From Wurfbainia villosa (taxonomy: Eukaryota; Streptophyta; Magnoliopsida; Zingiberales; Zingiberaceae), in contig CM045998.1 of assembly GCA_025175895.1 (NCBI GenBank), positions 15,361,153-15,425,152 of the forward strand: DNA of 64,000 nt, given 5' to 3'. The notes beneath the pieces are model-generated. The model searched no databases and was not told the DNA's origin. It saw nothing but the letters and a program-made list of their open reading frames with translations. Of this stretch, positions 63,494 through 64,000 are shown in pieces. A program made the position numbers and the translations under genes. How positions within the stretch are numbered: the stretch's first letter is position 1; each line of letters starts with the position of its first letter.

Positions 63494-64000
63494 ATCTTGG
63501 GCCCAAAGTTGATTATGGGTCCTTCTGCTCGTCTTCTACTTGGTCCAACTTCAAGATTTTCTAGCCATTGATGAGCCTTCCAAGCTCAATTTGAATCTCC
63601 ATCTATTGTTTCTCCTGAAATCATATTTATCATACCTCAATGAGAAATATTTTTCTTAAAGATTTCTCACTGAAGACTTTCATGTCAAGGATTGTAGTTA
63701 CGTGGAGGTCATTCTAAAGATCTCTTGGGTAGTTTTGCAAATCTGCGCTCGTACTCCTCGAGTTGAGGTCTCCGTCTAGACAATTCAGATCTCTTATTGA
63801 AATTTCTCTATTGGTCTTGTATTGCTTGATGAATTTTCTCTGCTAATCGATGACACTCATTGGTAGAATGCCTATATATTTGATGAAACACACAAAAGTG
63901 CATGGTGGTCTCTTCTGACTCATGGATGACTTTGGCGCTTCTTGTAATGTTTGAATCACCTTTTCCCTCACTCTTCCTAGGGCATAGTCAGTAATTGGAT
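63494..64000 (-). pseudogene. gag: Gag C-terminal region of L
   Basis: Minus-strand remnants with several stops. FHQIYRHSTNECHRLAEKIH (about 63830-63890) is the Tat Gag zinc-finger-like segment, followed by RRRPQLEEYERRFAKLP and, near the protease, HNQLWAQDLQGV-like text. The rest of Gag lies beyond the window. Confidence 0.75.

Larger units (their letters stand above)
13369..64000 (-). mobile_element. Element L: old Tat-like Ty3/gypsy hosting most other insertions
   Basis: In minus-strand order: gag end (63.5-64 kb), protease (63236-63493), [G], RT (51.2-52 kb), RNase H (50.77-51.2 kb), [SINE], second archaeal-type RNase H (50.1-50.5 kb), integrase (48.8-49.9 kb), hairpin array (48003-48740), [E], hairpin array continued (17160-17529), antisense ORF (15.25-17.0 kb), then an unresolved end. 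A second RNase H after the first, plus an antisense ORF downstream of pol, are traits of the Tat lineage. Bracketed insertions have target duplications that prove the flanks were once contiguous. The 5' end is beyond 64000. Confidence 0.8.

Noticed and set aside
1..64000. tRNA, rRNA or host protein-coding genes
   Set aside because: All long open frames are explained by retrotransposon domains or repeats. tRNA-like words occur only as primer sites and the SINE boxes.

Overview
The window is plant nuclear DNA made almost entirely of nested LTR retrotransposons. I found no host gene, tRNA, rRNA or CRISPR array. The plant assignment rests on plant-specific lineages: Sirevirus-type Ty1/copia elements, a Tat-type Ty3/gypsy with a second RNase H, a chromodomain gypsy of the Tekay/Del kind, and an initiator tRNA-Met primer site (TGGTATCAGAGC) in every element whose primer site is visible. 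A monocot seems plausible but the species cannot be fixed from sequence alone.

Layout from the oldest layer outward. L is a decayed minus-strand Tat-like Ty3/gypsy that forms the substrate from about 13369 to beyond 64000. Its gag and protease lie at 63.2-64 kb, RT at 51.2-52 kb, RNase H at 50.8-51.2 kb, a second RNase H at 50.1-50.5 kb and integrase at 48.8-49.9 kb. Its 3' region holds a tandem array of small hairpins (48003-48740, continued at 17160-17529) and a plus-strand antisense ORF remnant at 15.3-17 kb. Four insertions split L: C (ending at 13368), E (17530-48002), a SINE-like retroposon (50526-50749) and G, a chromodomain gypsy (51999-62831).

C, E, F and K are one family of non-autonomous Sirevirus-like elements, with LTRs of about 1.3-1.6 kb that start TGTTGGTGCAATCG. 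They encode at most an unusual Gag and no polymerase (TR-GAG organisation) and share about 1.8 kb of conserved noncoding internal DNA. C has lost even gag. C also received A, a Ty1/copia element whose gag is split by solo LTR B, and its right end together with flanking DNA is tandemly duplicated (12655-14988). The 3' LTR of E is broken by F (complete TR-GAG, 6.4 kb), H (solo LTR) and a J-K composite. J is an autonomous-type Sirevirus with gag-pol and an env-like ORF remnant. It shares one LTR with K, a third TR-GAG copy, and a 708-bp hAT MITE sits in its integrase. Target-site duplications identified directly are gtatt (B), gtcca (F), atcca (H), gaagt/gaagg (E), tattg (G), atatttac (hAT) and a 17-bp repeat (SINE).

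How the parts may work together: J supplies the enzyme set (PR, INT, RT, RNase H) that the gag-only family lacks, and the two share primer site, polypurine tract and LTR start, so J-like elements are plausible drivers of the TR-GAG family. The LTRs of this family carry two internal arrays, CCAAG...CTTGG iterons and CAGTCGACTG palindromes, and the palindrome recurs at a fixed internal position. In some copies it is replaced by GATC-core palindromes. These arrays and the truncated-capsid Gag family are the most interesting signals here. Patchy mismatches between otherwise identical LTRs of G mean that local assembly or consensus error must be excluded.
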